Notes: generated by a model from the letters alone, not told the origin. Shown: positions 24,772 to 33,254, numbered from the stretch's first letter. The stretch: DNA of 64,000 nt from Pseudomonas delhiensis (GCF_900187975.1 NZ_FZPC01000008.1:113930-177929); one strand, 5' to 3'. Numbers and translations are program-made.

Positions 24772-25287
24772 ATGCACGCGGTACTGGGGCGCCACCTGGA
24801 AAAACTCCTCGACTACCATCTCTGGGCCCACGAGCGCATCCTCGAGGCCGTCGCGCCCCTGGACGAAGCCGCCTACCGCGAGCCGCGCGGGCTGTTCTTC
24901 GGCAGCCTGCACGGCACCCTCAACCACCTCGCGGTGGTCGACCGCATCTGGCTCGACCGCGTCGCCGGCCGGCCCTGGCAGTTCACCCGCCTGGACACCG
25001 AGGCGGCGCCCGACCGCGCCGCCCTGGCCGACTTCCTCCGCGAAGGCGTGCAGGGCTGGAAGCAGTGGCTGGCCCGGCAGGACGAGCGTGACCTCGGCAA
25101 GCAGCTGGAATACCGCAACATGGCCGGCCAGGAGCACCGTCAGAGCCTGGCCGACATCGTCCAGCACCTGGTCAACCACGGCACCCACCACCGCGGGCAG
25201 ATGAGCGCCGCGCTCACCGCCCTCGGCCAACCGGCGCCGCTGCTCGACTACATCTACTTCCTGCCGCAACGCCAGGACACCCGCTGA
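24772..25287 (+). CDS. DinB-family four-helix-bundle protein
   Basis: This 171-residue protein resembles the DinB/YfiT-like metal-binding fold. The likely metal-binding histidines lie in GTLNHLAVVDRIW (near residue 49) and in VQHLVNHGTHHRGQMSAAL (near residues 126-141). Members act as thiol-dependent transferases or have unknown roles. It sits in a tight plus-strand group: 1 bp after the lipoprotein stop and 1 bp before the fieF start. Co-transcription with a metal exporter is therefore likely, but no functional link is demonstrated. Confidence 0.88.
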   Translation: MHAVLGRHLEKLLDYHLWAHERILEAVAPLDEAAYREPRGLFFGSLHGTLNHLAVVDRIWLDRVAGRPWQFTRLDTEAAPDRAALADFLREGVQGWKQWLARQDERDLGKQLEYRNMAGQEHRQSLADIVQHLVNHGTHHRGQMSAALTALGQPAPLLDYIYFLPQRQDTR

Positions 25288-25288
25288 C

Positions 25289-26179
25289 TTGGACAAGGAC
25301 CGCGCCCGCCTGCTGCGCCTGGCCACCAGCGCCTCCCTGGCGGTGGCCGTCATCCTGGTGGTGACCAAGGCCCTGGCCTGGTGGTACAGCGGCTCGGTGA
25401 GCCTGCTCGCCGGCCTGACCGACTCGCTGCTGGACGGCGCCGCCTCGCTGCTCAACCTGCTGGCGGTGCGCTATGCATTGCGCCCGGCCGACGAGGACCA
25501 CCGCTACGGCCACGGCAAGGCGGAATCCCTGTCGGGCATGGGCCAGGCGCTGTTCATCTCGGTCAGCGCCGTGCTCATCGGCACCCAGGCGCTGGATCGC
25601 CTGCAGCACCCCGAACCGCTGGGCGCCACCGGCTGGGGCATCCTGGTCATGCTGCTGTCCCTGGCGCTGACCGTGGCCCTGCTGGCGCTGCAGCGCCGGG
25701 TGATCAAGCGCACCGGCTCGCTGGCGGTGCAGGCCGACTCGCTGCACTACCGCTCCGACCTGCTGCTCAACGGCAGCATCCTGGTCGCCCTGCTCCTGGC
25801 GCACTACGGCTTCCCGCGGATGGATGCGGTGTTCGGCCTGGGCATCGCCGCCTACATCCTCTGGAGCGCGGTGCGCATCGCCCGCGAGTCGGTGGCGGTG
25901 CTGATGGACGAGGAGCTGCCGGCGGACGTCAGCGAGCGCATGCTCGAACTGGTGCGCCAGGTGCCCGGGGTGGCCGGCGCCCACGACCTGCGCACGCGCA
26001 TTTCCGGCGACCGCTGGTTCGTCCAGTTGCACCTGGAGCTGCCCGGCGACATGCGCCTGTCCCAGGCCCATGCGCTGTGCGACCAGGCCGTGCTGGCGAT
26101 CCGCGCCGAGTTCCCCCGCGCCGAGGTGCTGGTGCACGCCGACCCGCTGGAAGTGGTAGGCCGCGAGACCATCAGTTGA
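25289..26179 (+). CDS. fieF: Cation diffusion facilitator, FieF/YiiP type (Fe/Zn efflux)
   Basis: The 296-residue inner-membrane antiporter exports divalent metals using proton exchange. Six membrane helices occupy about residues 10-200. Metal-site residues of FieF appear as the TDSLLDGAASLLN aspartates on helix 2 and the His/Asp pair in ADSLHYRSDLL on helix 5. The cytosolic C-terminal domain has the expected ferredoxin-like segment (HDLRTRISGDRWFVQLHLE). The start is a TTG at 25289, one base after the dinB-like stop. It is chosen because it gives the family's usual N-terminal length and no nearby ATG does. It converges with the next gene by 8 bp. Confidence 0.92.
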   Translation: MDKDRARLLRLATSASLAVAVILVVTKALAWWYSGSVSLLAGLTDSLLDGAASLLNLLAVRYALRPADEDHRYGHGKAESLSGMGQALFISVSAVLIGTQALDRLQHPEPLGATGWGILVMLLSLALTVALLALQRRVIKRTGSLAVQADSLHYRSDLLLNGSILVALLLAHYGFPRMDAVFGLGIAAYILWSAVRIARESVAVLMDEELPADVSERMLELVRQVPGVAGAHDLRTRISGDRWFVQLHLELPGDMRLSQAHALCDQAVLAIRAEFPRAEVLVHADPLEVVGRETIS

Positions 26180-27320
26180 CGCTGTAGCCACGCCCCTGCA
26201 TGCAGCTGCCCAGCGCCCCGCGGTAGGCATCCACCGCCTGCTGCGAAGGCGCATAGCCGGCCATGGCCGGGTCGAAGCCGCTCTGCCCGACCGCCCAGGT
26301 GTGGCACTCGTAGTGGTCCTGGGCCTGCTGCTGCGGGCTCTGCCCGTACATCGGATAGGCGATCACGTCGTAGGGATTGCCCGTCGGCAGCGGGGCCTGC
26401 GCCACCTGCGGCGGGGGCGGTACCACCTCGTAGGTCTGCGAGGAATTGTCGAACAGGTAGTAGGTGCCGGCGGCGAGGAAGTACAGCATGCTGCCGAACC
26501 ACAGCTGCTCGGCGTAGGACGGCAGGTAGCTCACCCGCACGCCGTAGGGCGGCGTCACCACCACGTAGCGCGCGCCATGGGGGCGGTACCAGTAGCCGTC
26601 GTTGAAGAAGTAGTCGCTGCCGCGCCAGGGCACCCGGTAATAACCCGAGGGCACGCGGTCCACCACATAGCCCGGCCGCCAGTTCGACGGATGCGGCCCC
26701 CAGTTGCCGCCCGGGCGACCATGCCAGGCATTGCCGGGCGCGGACGGCGGCCGGCCCTGCCAGGAGCCGCCCCCGGCGGAAGGCCGGCCAGGGCCGTGGT
26801 CGTCACGGTCGCCATGGTTGAGGCCCGGCCATTGCGTGGTCCAGTCGCCGGGGCGACGATCGGAGCCACGACCATTGCCGCCGCCCTGGCTGGGGCTGGA
26901 CCACTGGGTGGTCCAATTCCCCGGACGGTGGTCGGGGCCACGGTCGTCATGGGAAGGGCGGCCCTGCCATTGGCCGTTCCAGTTGTTCTGGGGTCGGCCT
27001 TGGCCCTGGCTGGCCTGGCTGCCCTGGGGTCGGCCTTGCCACTGGCCGCCCTGGTTACCCTGCGGCCGGCCCTGCCATTGGCCGCCCTGGTTGCCCTGCG
27101 GCCGGCCCTGCCATTGGCCGCCCTGGTTGCCCTGCGGCCGGCCCTGCCATTGGCCGCCCTGATTGCCTTGCGGCCGGCCTTGCCACTGGCCGCCCCCATT
27201 GCCGCCACCATGCCCACCCTGTCCGCCATGGCCGGGCCCCTGCCCTTCGGCGAAGGCCTGGCCGGCGATCGCCAGTGACAGCAGCCCAACGGATGCCAGA
27301 CACCAGATGCCCGACTTCAT
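26172..27320 (-). CDS. Exported Gly/Gln/Arg-rich tandem-repeat protein with DUF6515-like C-terminal domain
   Basis: The 382-residue protein has a signal peptide (residues 1-24, ending AFA), a glycine-rich start, and five exact or near-exact 12-residue repeats of the form GGQWQGRPQGNQ at residues 43-102. A Pro/Arg/Trp-rich linker follows, then a C-terminal region (about 225-382). There YYRVPWRGSDYFFNDGYWY and PPYGVRVSYLP resemble the DUF6515 domain of Pseudomonas exported proteins, and YECHTWAVGQSGFDP resembles a glycine-zipper-like tail. It is likely periplasmic or envelope-associated; function is unknown. The start at 27320 is set by the signal peptide. It converges with fieF, overlapping by 8 bp. 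Confidence 0.8.
   Translation of the reverse strand: MKSGIWCLASVGLLSLAIAGQAFAEGQGPGHGGQGGHGGGNGGGQWQGRPQGNQGGQWQGRPQGNQGGQWQGRPQGNQGGQWQGRPQGNQGGQWQGRPQGSQASQGQGRPQNNWNGQWQGRPSHDDRGPDHRPGNWTTQWSSPSQGGGNGRGSDRRPGDWTTQWPGLNHGDRDDHGPGRPSAGGGSWQGRPPSAPGNAWHGRPGGNWGPHPSNWRPGYVVDRVPSGYYRVPWRGSDYFFNDGYWYRPHGARYVVVTPPYGVRVSYLPSYAEQLWFGSMLYFLAAGTYYLFDNSSQTYEVVPPPPQVAQAPLPTGNPYDVIAYPMYGQSPQQQAQDHYECHTWAVGQSGFDPAMAGYAPSQQAVDAYRGALGSCMQGRGYSVN
27015..27194 (-). repeat. Five 36-bp in-frame tandem repeats within the exported protein gene
   Basis: Five consecutive 36-bp units encode GGQWQGRPQGNQ, the last ending GSQ. The units are nearly identical at the DNA level, so copy number is likely to vary between strains by slippage or recombination. 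Confidence 0.85.
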
Positions 27321-27445
27321 GAATGCCTCGCAGCGGCCTGCCGGCCGACCTCGCTCATTTGCATGACAGATAGACAACCGCGCAGGCCGCGCATCGCGGG
27401 TGCCAGGGTAAAGTCAAGGTAAAGGTCGGCGGGCGAATCGCGGGC

Positions 27446-27474
27446 AAGAAAAAGGGGAGGTCACTGACCTCCCC
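27446..27474 (-). terminator. Strong rho-independent terminator of an unassigned minus-strand transcript
   Basis: On the minus strand GGGGAGGTC and GACCTCCCC form a 9-bp perfect stem around a 3-nt loop, followed by TTTTTC. It lies upstream of, not after, the exported-repeat gene, so it must end a transcript that starts between it and the divergent Lrp gene. Confidence 0.78.
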
Positions 27475-27660
27475 TCGGGAAACTCGTCCTGGCTCGTCGC
27501 TTCTGGCGCCGGCTCACCTCGCTCCACCTTCTGGGCGGTGCGTAGCCCGGTGGCCTGGGCGACCCGATCGGGTCGGCAGGCCGCGATGCGCCTGATTGGG
27601 CGGATCGCCGTGGACGTGTGGGTCCGGGCCGTGATTTCTGGAGCCATGTTACGGGGAGCG
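27446..27660 (-). ncRNA. Candidate small RNA or short gene ending at the 27.45-kb terminator
   Basis: The interval between the Lrp promoter region and the terminator on the minus strand holds only one frame, 77 codons from an ATG at 27647 to a stop at 27414. That frame runs through the terminator and has no clear ribosome binding site, and its peptide (MAPEITARTHTSTAIRP at the start) resembles no family I know. A non-coding RNA of roughly 200 nt is the simpler reading. The 5' end is not determined. This covers the otherwise unassigned 443-bp gap from 27321 to 27763. Confidence 0.35.
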
Positions 27661-27681
27661 AAGCGGCAGGGGATTGCGAAG

Positions 27682-27731
27682 ATTGCGCGTCAAACTATCC
27701 GTTGCGCAATAAATCACCAAAAATGTATAAG
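27682..27731 (+). promoter_or_regulatory. Promoter and inverted-repeat operator of the Lrp-family gene
   Basis: TTGCGC (27702-27707), an 18-bp spacer and TATAAG (27726-27731) form a plausible promoter 33 bp before the ATG. A perfect inverted repeat, ATTGCGC at 27682-27688 and GCGCAAT at 27704-27710 with a 15-bp spacer, overlaps the -35. Lrp/AsnC proteins commonly repress their own promoter from such sites. Confidence 0.55.
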
Positions 27732-27763
27732 AACGTGCAAGCCGATAAATTTTCGAGGCCACA

Positions 27764-28243
27764 ATGAACAAACTGGACCGCTACGACCTGCGAATTCTCG
27801 CCGAATTGCAGCGCGACGCGCGCATCTCCAACCAGGAACTGGCCGAGCGCATCGGCCTGTCGCCCTCGCCCTGCTCGCGGCGCGTCAAGCAACTGGAGGA
27901 CGACGGCTACATCCTGCGCCAGGTCGCCCTGCTGGACAGCAAGAAGCTCGGCCTGAGCCTCACCGCCTTCGTCCTGATCGGCATGGACAGGCACACCCCG
28001 GAGCGCTTCGAGCACTTCCAGTCGATCATCGCGCAGTGCCCGGAAGTGCTGGAATGCAGCCTGGTCACCGGGATGGACGCGGACTACCAGCTGAAGGTGA
28101 TGGTGCCGGACATGGAGCACTACCAGCACTTCCTGCTCGGCACCCTGACGCGCATCGAGGGCGTGACCAGCGTGCGCTCCAGCTTCGTGCTGCGCAACAT
28201 CATGGCCAGCACCGAACTGCCGCTGGAACACCTGCGCAGCTGA
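27764..28243 (+). CDS. Lrp/AsnC-family transcriptional regulator
   Basis: This 159-residue protein has an N-terminal winged helix-turn-helix (DRYDLRILAELQRDARISN, then QELAERIGLSPSPCSRRVKQ). A C-terminal RAM ligand-binding/oligomerisation domain follows (residues 68-150, with VLECSLVTGMDADYQLKV as the core). Lrp-type proteins form octamers and respond to amino acids. No amino-acid gene is adjacent, so the effector and targets are not evident. The GAGG of TTTCGAGGCCACAATG supports the ATG at 27764. The perfect inverted repeat over its promoter suggests autoregulation. Confidence 0.92.
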   Translation: MNKLDRYDLRILAELQRDARISNQELAERIGLSPSPCSRRVKQLEDDGYILRQVALLDSKKLGLSLTAFVLIGMDRHTPERFEHFQSIIAQCPEVLECSLVTGMDADYQLKVMVPDMEHYQHFLLGTLTRIEGVTSVRSSFVLRNIMASTELPLEHLRS

Positions 28244-28251
28244 AGCCGTAG

Positions 28252-28406
28252 GGCGAATAACGCCTACGGCGTTATCCGCCGTTTGACCTTGATCCTCGGC
28301 GGCTCCGGGGTTGACCTTGGCGTTGGCCGTGGCCCCGGCGCATCGGCGGAGCGGTTCCCCTGCAGGAGCGGGCCCTGCGCGCGAATCGCGGGCAGGGCCC
28401 GCTCCT
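28252..28406. repeat. Two palindromic repeats in the Lrp to DUF2788 gap
   Basis: 28252-28280 is GGCGAATAACGCC and GGCGTTATCCGCC around TAC, a one-mismatch relative of the palindromes at 16139 and 57889. 28364-28406 is a REP with a perfect 15-bp stem (AGGAGCGGGCCCTGC and its complement) around a 13-nt loop. It is followed by TACGAAAAGC, the same end sequence as the element at 15798-16080. The rest of this 421-bp gap shows nothing further apart from the promoter at 28590. Confidence 0.75.
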
Positions 28407-28589
28407 ACGAAAAGCAACCCGGCGCGACCTGCGACAAATGCGCGCACCCCGCGTCCTGCCGATGGCGCTCGGCGCTCGACTATTTCCCGCCAGGCCCGCT
28501 GCGGCGGGACTTCCTCGGCCATCGCCGCCCTCGCGCAGGAGTTTCTGCTCACTTTCTGAGCAGCGCTGATCACCAAGCGACCAAGCCCT

Positions 28590-28595
28590 TATAAT
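28590..28595 (+). promoter_or_regulatory. -10 element of the DUF2788-like gene
   Basis: A perfect TATAAT lies 69 bp before the ATG at 28665. The hexamer 17 bp upstream (TGATCA) is a poor -35. A GGAGCAGCA ribosome binding site precedes the ATG. Confidence 0.55.
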
Positions 28596-28664
28596 GCCGC
28601 CCGTCCTCGCGACCGCCGGACCTTCCGGCCCCCACTCAAGCGCCCGCGCCGGGCAGGAGCAGCA

Positions 28665-28868
28665 ATGAACGAGAGTTTCGAAGACTGGATGATGTACGGG
28701 CTGGTCAGCGCCCTGGTCCTGTTCATGGCCTTCATCGTCTGGGACCTGGCCAAGAAGTCCAAGGCCGGGCGCATGGGCACCATGGTGCTGTTCTTCGCCC
28801 TCGGCCTCGGCGTGTTCGGCTTCCTGGTCAAGTCCTTCGTGGTCGCCGGCCTGGAAGGCGGTTTCTGA
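28665..28868 (+). CDS. Small DUF2788-like membrane protein
   Basis: This 67-residue protein has two hydrophobic helices (about residues 12-30 and 42-60) separated by a short basic loop (KKSKAGRMG), so a hairpin in the inner membrane is likely. It resembles the DUF2788 family of short gammaproteobacterial proteins with no known role. GCAGGAGCAGCA before the ATG is a good ribosome binding site, and TATAAT lies 69 bp upstream. It ends 7 bp from the convergent rluE stop. Confidence 0.82.
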   Translation: MNESFEDWMMYGLVSALVLFMAFIVWDLAKKSKAGRMGTMVLFFALGLGVFGFLVKSFVVAGLEGGF

Positions 28869-28875
28869 TCCAGCC

Positions 28876-29484
28876 CTAGGGCTGCACCTCGCGCCATTCC
28901 CCCGGCTGCAGCCCGTCCAGGCCCCAGGGGCCGATGCGCACCCGCACCAGGCGCAGGGTCGGCAGGCCGACCGCCGCCGTCATGCGCCGCACCTGGCGGT
29001 TGCGCCCCTCGCGGATCACCAGCTCCAGCCAGGCGGTGGGCACCGACTTGCGGAAACGCACCGGCGGCACCCGCTCCCACAACCGCGGCTCGTCGATGCG
29101 CCGCGCCTCGGCCGGCAGCGTCGGGCCGTCGTTGAGCTGCACGCCTTCGCGCAGGCGCTGCAACTGTTCCTCGTCCGGCTCACCCTCCACCTGCACCCAG
29201 TAGGTCTTCGGCAGCTTGTGCCTGGGGTCGGCGATGCGCGCCTGCAGGCGGCCATCGTTGGTCAGCAGCAGCAGGCCCTCGCTGTCGTGGTCCAGGCGCC
29301 CGGCGGGATAGACGCCGGGCACCGGTACGTAGTCCTTGAGCGTCGCCCGGCCCTCGCCATCGCTGAACTGCGTCAGCACGTCGAACGGCTTGTTCAGCAG
29401 GATCAGCCGCGGCTGCGCCGGCGGAGCCTTGGCTACACGGCGTGGCGCGGGACGACGGGGGGCGGGACGAGGCGGACGGGGCAT
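28876..29484 (-). CDS. rluE: 23S rRNA pseudouridine(2457) synthase RluE
   Basis: The 202-residue enzyme belongs to the RsuA/RluE group, which isomerises uridine in r[23 protein letters not shown] is the RluE-type start of the catalytic domain, and [18 protein letters not shown] near residue 65 carries the catalytic Asp. [17 protein letters not shown] near residue 160 is the family C-terminal signature. There is no S4 domain, as in RluE. The start at 29484 gives a short Arg/Pro-rich leader ([16 protein letters not shown]); the longer frame to 29574 is less likely because it runs into the promoter region of the divergent gene. Confidence 0.9.
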   Translation of the reverse strand: MPRPPRPAPRRPAPRRVAKAPPAQPRLILLNKPFDVLTQFSDGEGRATLKDYVPVPGVYPAGRLDHDSEGLLLLTNDGRLQARIADPRHKLPKTYWVQVEGEPDEEQLQRLREGVQLNDGPTLPAEARRIDEPRLWERVPPVRFRKSVPTAWLELVIREGRNRQVRRMTAAVGLPTLRLVRVRIGPWGLDGLQPGEWREVQP

Positions 29485-29579
29485 GGGCAGGAAACGGCAA
29501 CAGGTCGGCGGAGCACAAGCATGGGCCGGCATGCTAGGTTGTGCCAACACCCCCTGCAAGAGCACGCAGAGCATCCACC

Positions 29580-30626
29580 ATGCCCAAGGCCCGTCGCTCC
29601 CCCTGGCTGATCACCCTGCTCAACCTCGCCGGCCGCCTCGGCGGCGGCTACCGCGGCCCGCAGAACACGAACTTCGACGGCCTGCGCTTCCGTAACCTGG
29701 ACGCCAAGCCGCACCATGGTTTCCGCGAGTTCCTCAAGTGGCAGCTGGAGCGCGACAGGCAACTGGCCTGGATCGAACAGCCCGGCCCCGAGCGCCGCCC
29801 GGAAACTCCGGCGCGGGTCAGCGGCGAGGAACTGCGCGTCACCTACGTCAACCACGCCACCCTGCTGATCCAGCACCGCGGCCTGAACATCCTCACCGAC
29901 CCGCTGTGGTGCGAGCGCACCAGCCCCTTCAGCTTCGTCGGCCCCAAGCGCCACCATCCGCCGGGCCTGGCCCTGGACGAACTGCCGCCGATCAACCTGA
30001 TCCTGGTCAGCCACAACCACTACGACCACCTGGACGTCGGCAGCCTGGGCGAGCTGGCCCGGCGCTTCCCGCAAGCGAAGGTGGTGACCGGCCTGGGCAA
30101 CGCCGAACTGATCCGCGCCTGCGGCTTCGTCGAGGTGCACGAGCTGGACTGGTGGCAGAGCCTGCCGCTGCACGAGGGCATGCGGCTCACCGGCGTGCCG
30201 GCGCAGCACTGGTCGGCGCGCTCGCGCTACGACACCAACCGAACCCTGTGGCTGGGCTTCGTGCTGGAATCGGCGGACGGCCCCGTGCTGTTCCCCGGCG
30301 ATACCGGCCTGGGCCCGGAGTTCGGGCTGATCCGCGAACGCTTCGGGCCGATGCGCTTCGCCGCGCTGCCCATCGGCGCCTACGAGCCACGCTGGTTCAT
30401 GCGCCACCACCACATGAACCCGGACGACGCCGTGCAGGCCCACCGCACCCTGGAGTCGCAGTGCAGCATGGCCATCCACTTCGGCACCTTCCGCCTCAGC
30501 GACGAAGGCCAGTTCGCCCCCGTCCACGACTTGGCCCGGGCGCTGGATGAACAAGGCGTGGACAGCCAGGCGTTTCGGGCGCCAAAGCCGGGGGAGCAGT
30601 GGTTGGTGGGGCGGATGGGTGGGTAG
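29580..30626 (+). CDS. Metallo-beta-lactamase-fold hydrolase, NAPE-PLD-like
   Basis: This 348-residue protein has the binuclear zinc motif SHNHYDHLD near residue 144. Further ligands lie in HWSARSRYD and the GDTGLG segment near residue 240. Its N-terminal [14 protein letters not shown] region and overall order match bacterial relatives of N-acyl-phosphatidylethanolamine phospholipase D. Substrate is unproven; related bacterial proteins act on lipids or phosphodiesters. The ATG at 29580 is preceded by a weak AGAGCATCCACC. It has no signal peptide, so it is probably cytoplasmic. It is divergent from rluE. Confidence 0.85.
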   Translation: MPKARRSPWLITLLNLAGRLGGGYRGPQNTNFDGLRFRNLDAKPHHGFREFLKWQLERDRQLAWIEQPGPERRPETPARVSGEELRVTYVNHATLLIQHRGLNILTDPLWCERTSPFSFVGPKRHHPPGLALDELPPINLILVSHNHYDHLDVGSLGELARRFPQAKVVTGLGNAELIRACGFVEVHELDWWQSLPLHEGMRLTGVPAQHWSARSRYDTNRTLWLGFVLESADGPVLFPGDTGLGPEFGLIRERFGPMRFAALPIGAYEPRWFMRHHHMNPDDAVQAHRTLESQCSMAIHFGTFRLSDEGQFAPVHDLARALDEQGVDSQAFRAPKPGEQWLVGRMGG

Positions 30627-30696
30627 GGCTCAGCTTCGTGTGTGGGGGGCTCTCGACCGGAGTCTCCCGGAACCATTGGTGCCAATCCGAACGCCG

Positions 30697-30935
30697 CCCC
30701 TCTCCCCAGCCCTCTCCCTGAAGGGAGAGGGGGCTAGTCCGTGCCGACGTGGAAGACGTGCCTCATGGAAATATCAGGCGCTATGCGAAGCATCAGGGAG
30801 TGCTGAAATGCCAGCGCACGCCGAACGGCTCCCTCTCCCTTCAGGGAGAGGGCTGGGGAGAGGGAGCGGAGTCCCCCCAAAGCACCGTAGCCAGAAATAA
30901 CCCCCAATTCGCGAGCAAGCTCGCTCCTACAAAAG
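30697..30935. repeat. Composite repeat module related to the element at 15798-16080
   Basis: The 309-bp gap between the hydrolase and deoC holds two inverted CTCTCCCT/AGGGAGAG palindromes (30697-30733 and 30829-30868) and a right end TTCGCGAGCAAGCTCGCTCC at 30908. The stretch GTCCGTGCCGA after the first palindrome and CCAGCG..AACGG before the second also recur in the 15.8-kb element. The matching left end with CGTAGGAGCGAG is absent, so this is a one-ended copy. Confidence 0.7.
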
Positions 30936-31694
30936 TCACGCCTCCATTTCGCGCAACAGCTCATCGAGCAACGCAGAAGCCCCGAAGCGCAGGTGCTCGG
31001 ACGTAATCCAATCATCCCCAAGCATCTCTTGCGCAATAGCCAGATAGACCTCGGCATCATCCAGACTGCGGATACCACCAGCCACCTTGAAGCCCACCTT
31101 GCCACCAGTCTCGACGATGCATTCCAGCATCACCCGCGCAGCCTCCGGCGTGGCGTTCACGGCCACCTTCCCAGTACTGCTCTTGAGGAAGTCGGCGCCA
31201 CCGGCGATGGCCTCGCGACAGGCCGTGCGAATCAACTCGGGTTCAGCCAGCTCGCCACTTTCGATAATCACCTTGAGCCGATGGTAAGGCCCGCAAAGCG
31301 CCTTGCAGGCCCGGATCAGCTCCACCGCCCCATCTGCCCGTCCAGCCTTGAGCGCCTGCCAGGGATAGACCAGGTCGATCTCGTCGGCGCCCTCGGCGAG
31401 GGTGCGCCGCACCTCCTCCACCACCTCGGCCAAAGGCGCATCACCGGCGGGAAAGTTGCACACGCTCGCGACCTTCACCGCCCGCGCACCAAAACCATTG
31501 AGCGTACGCCGCGCCACATGCACGAAGCGCGGGTAGACACACACCGCCGCCACCTCGCCGTAGGGCGTCAACGCCCGGCGGCAGAGCTGGACGATGCGCG
31601 GCATGTCGTCGTCGGCGTTCAGCGAGGTCAAATCGAGCAGCGACAGTAGCCGAGCGGCGCGCTCGGCGCGGGTCGGTTGCAGGGGTTCAGCCAT
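30936..31694 (-). CDS. deoC: Deoxyribose-phosphate aldolase
   Basis: The 252-residue TIM-barrel aldolase cleaves 2-deoxyribose-5-phosphate into glyceraldehyde-3-phosphate and acetaldehyde in nucleoside catabolism. DFLKSSTGKVAVNATPE contains the Schiff-base lysine near residue 166; KVASVCNFPAGD and GFKVAGGIRSLDDA are the other barrel signatures. The E. coli-type length and arrangement are kept. The start at 31694 is preferred to the ATG 30 bp upstream. amn, which also acts on nucleotides, lies upstream on the same strand with an 84-bp gap containing a strong hairpin. Confidence 0.93.
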   Translation of the reverse strand: MAEPLQPTRAERAARLLSLLDLTSLNADDDMPRIVQLCRRALTPYGEVAAVCVYPRFVHVARRTLNGFGARAVKVASVCNFPAGDAPLAEVVEEVRRTLAEGADEIDLVYPWQALKAGRADGAVELIRACKALCGPYHRLKVIIESGELAEPELIRTACREAIAGGADFLKSSTGKVAVNATPEAARVMLECIVETGGKVGFKVAGGIRSLDDAEVYLAIAQEMLGDDWITSEHLRFGASALLDELLREMEA

Positions 31695-31728
31695 GGCGTC
31701 CTCCGGTGGCGGCCTTTGCGCCATCCTG

Positions 31729-31766
31729 CCACGGGCCTTCCCCGCGCGGGCGGGAAAGGCCCGTGG
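31729..31766 (-). terminator. Hairpin between amn and deoC
   Basis: CCACGGGCCTT and AAGGCCCGTGG form an 11-bp perfect stem, extended by a GC-rich inner helix. It lies 13 bp beyond the amn stop. There is no U-tract, so it may stabilise the amn mRNA end or terminate weakly rather than fully separate amn from deoC. Confidence 0.45.
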
Positions 31767-31778
31767 CCATGCGCGGGG

Positions 31779-33254
31779 TCAACGGAACGGCGGTTCGTCG
31801 AAGCTGCGCAGCTTGCGCGAGTGCAGCGAGTTGAGCTGGGTGCGCAGCAGGTCGACGGCGGCGATGCCGATCGCCAGGTGCTGGCTCACCGCGCGCTGGT
31901 AGAAGGCGCTGGCGGCGCCGGGCAGCTTGATCTCGCTGTGCAGCGGCTTGTCCGAGACGCACAGCAGCGTGCCGTAGGGCACCCGCAGGCGATAGCCCTG
32001 GGCGGCGATGGTGCCGCTCTCCATGTCCACCGCCACCGCCCGCGCCAGGTTGATCAGCGGGCGCTCCTGGGCCCAGTGCAGCTCCCAGTTGCGGTCGTCG
32101 TAGGTGAGCACGGTGCCGGTGCGCAGGCGCCGCTTCAGCGCCTCGCCGCGCTCGCCGGTGACCAGCGCCGCGGCCTCCTGCAGCGCCACCTGCACCTCGG
32201 CCAGCGCCGGGATCGGGATGTGCGGCGGCAGCACCCGGTCGAGGATACCGTCGCGGCGCATGTAGGCATGGGCCAGCACGTAGTCGCCGATGGTCTGCGA
32301 CTGCCGCAGGCCGCCGCAGTGGCCGATCATCAGCCAGCAGTGCGGGCGCAGCACGGCCAGGTGGTCGGTGATGTTCTTGGCGTTGGACGGGCCGACGCCG
32401 ATGTTGATCAGGGTGACGCCATCGCCGTCGCTGGCGATCAGGTGGTAGGCCGGCATCTGGAAGCGGTGCCACTCGACGCCGGCGATGATGGCGTTGGCCT
32501 CGCCCCGGTCCATGTCGCGCTCGATCACCACGTTGCCCGGCAGCACCATGCGCACGAAGCGCGGGTCCTCGTGCAGGCGCTCCAGGCCCATGTGGATGAA
32601 CTGGTCGACGTAGCGGTGGTAGTTGGTCAGCAGGATCCACGGCTGCACGCAGCGCCAGTCGCTGCCGGTGTAGTGCACCAGGCGGCGCAGCGAGAAGTCG
32701 GTGCGCGCGGCGTCGAACAGCGCCAGCGGCATGGGGTCGGCGCCCTCCCACTGGTACAGGCCGTCGGCGATGCCGTCGGAAGTGGCCGACAGGTCGGTGC
32801 TGGGGAACACCCGCGCCAGCTCGGCGGCGGTCACCCCCGAGCCGGCCAGCTCGTCGCCCTGCTCCACCACGTAGGGATAGGGGATGTTCTGCTCGCTGGG
32901 GCCGACCTCGACGCGCACGGTGAAGTCTTCCATCAGCGGCCGCAGTTGCTCCAGCAGGTACTTACGGAAGGCCTCGGGGTGGGTGATGGTGACGGCGTAG
33001 TTGCCCGGCGTCTGCACCTTGGCATAGGCGCGGGTGGTCGAGGGCACTTCGCCCTGGCACAGGTAGGACAGGCGCAGCAGCGGGTAGCGGAACAGCGCAC
33101 GCTCTTCGGCTGCCGGCTGCTCGCGGGTCTTCAGGTAGCGCCGCAGGGCCTGGCTGAGCGCCCCGGTGGCGCGCTGGTGCAGGGCGGCAAGGCGGTCGAC
33201 CGCCTCTTCTGCGGTATGGGCGACGACGAAGGCGTCGCCGAGCTCGGCATTCAT
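31779..33254 (-). CDS. amn: AMP nucleosidase
   Basis: The 491-residue enzyme hydrolyses AMP to adenine and ribose-5-phosphate. The N-terminal AMP-nucleosidase domain (TITHPEAFRKYLLEQLRPL, near residue 90) is followed by a nucleoside-phosphorylase-like catalytic domain. That contains GVGPSNAKNITDHLAVLRPH, WLMIGHCGGLR and VAVDMESGTIAAQGYRLRVP, typical of Amn. The length agrees with the 484-residue E. coli protein. The start at 33254 follows AGGAAGCCCACC. Array 1 of the CRISPR system ends 104 bp upstream and is transcribed in the same direction, so read-through into amn is possible. Confidence 0.94.
   Translation of the reverse strand: MNAELGDAFVVAHTAEEAVDRLAALHQRATGALSQALRRYLKTREQPAAEERALFRYPLLRLSYLCQGEVPSTTRAYAKVQTPGNYAVTITHPEAFRKYLLEQLRPLMEDFTVRVEVGPSEQNIPYPYVVEQGDELAGSGVTAAELARVFPSTDLSATSDGIADGLYQWEGADPMPLALFDAARTDFSLRRLVHYTGSDWRCVQPWILLTNYHRYVDQFIHMGLERLHEDPRFVRMVLPGNVVIERDMDRGEANAIIAGVEWHRFQMPAYHLIASDGDGVTLINIGVGPSNAKNITDHLAVLRPHCWLMIGHCGGLRQSQTIGDYVLAHAYMRRDGILDRVLPPHIPIPALAEVQVALQEAAALVTGERGEALKRRLRTGTVLTYDDRNWELHWAQERPLINLARAVAVDMESGTIAAQGYRLRVPYGTLLCVSDKPLHSEIKLPGAASAFYQRAVSQHLAIGIAAVDLLRTQLNSLHSRKLRSFDEPPFR

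Noticed and set aside
27414-27647. A 77-codon minus-strand gene
   Set aside because: Not listed as a coding gene because the frame crosses a strong terminator and has no ribosome binding site; recorded as a candidate small RNA instead.
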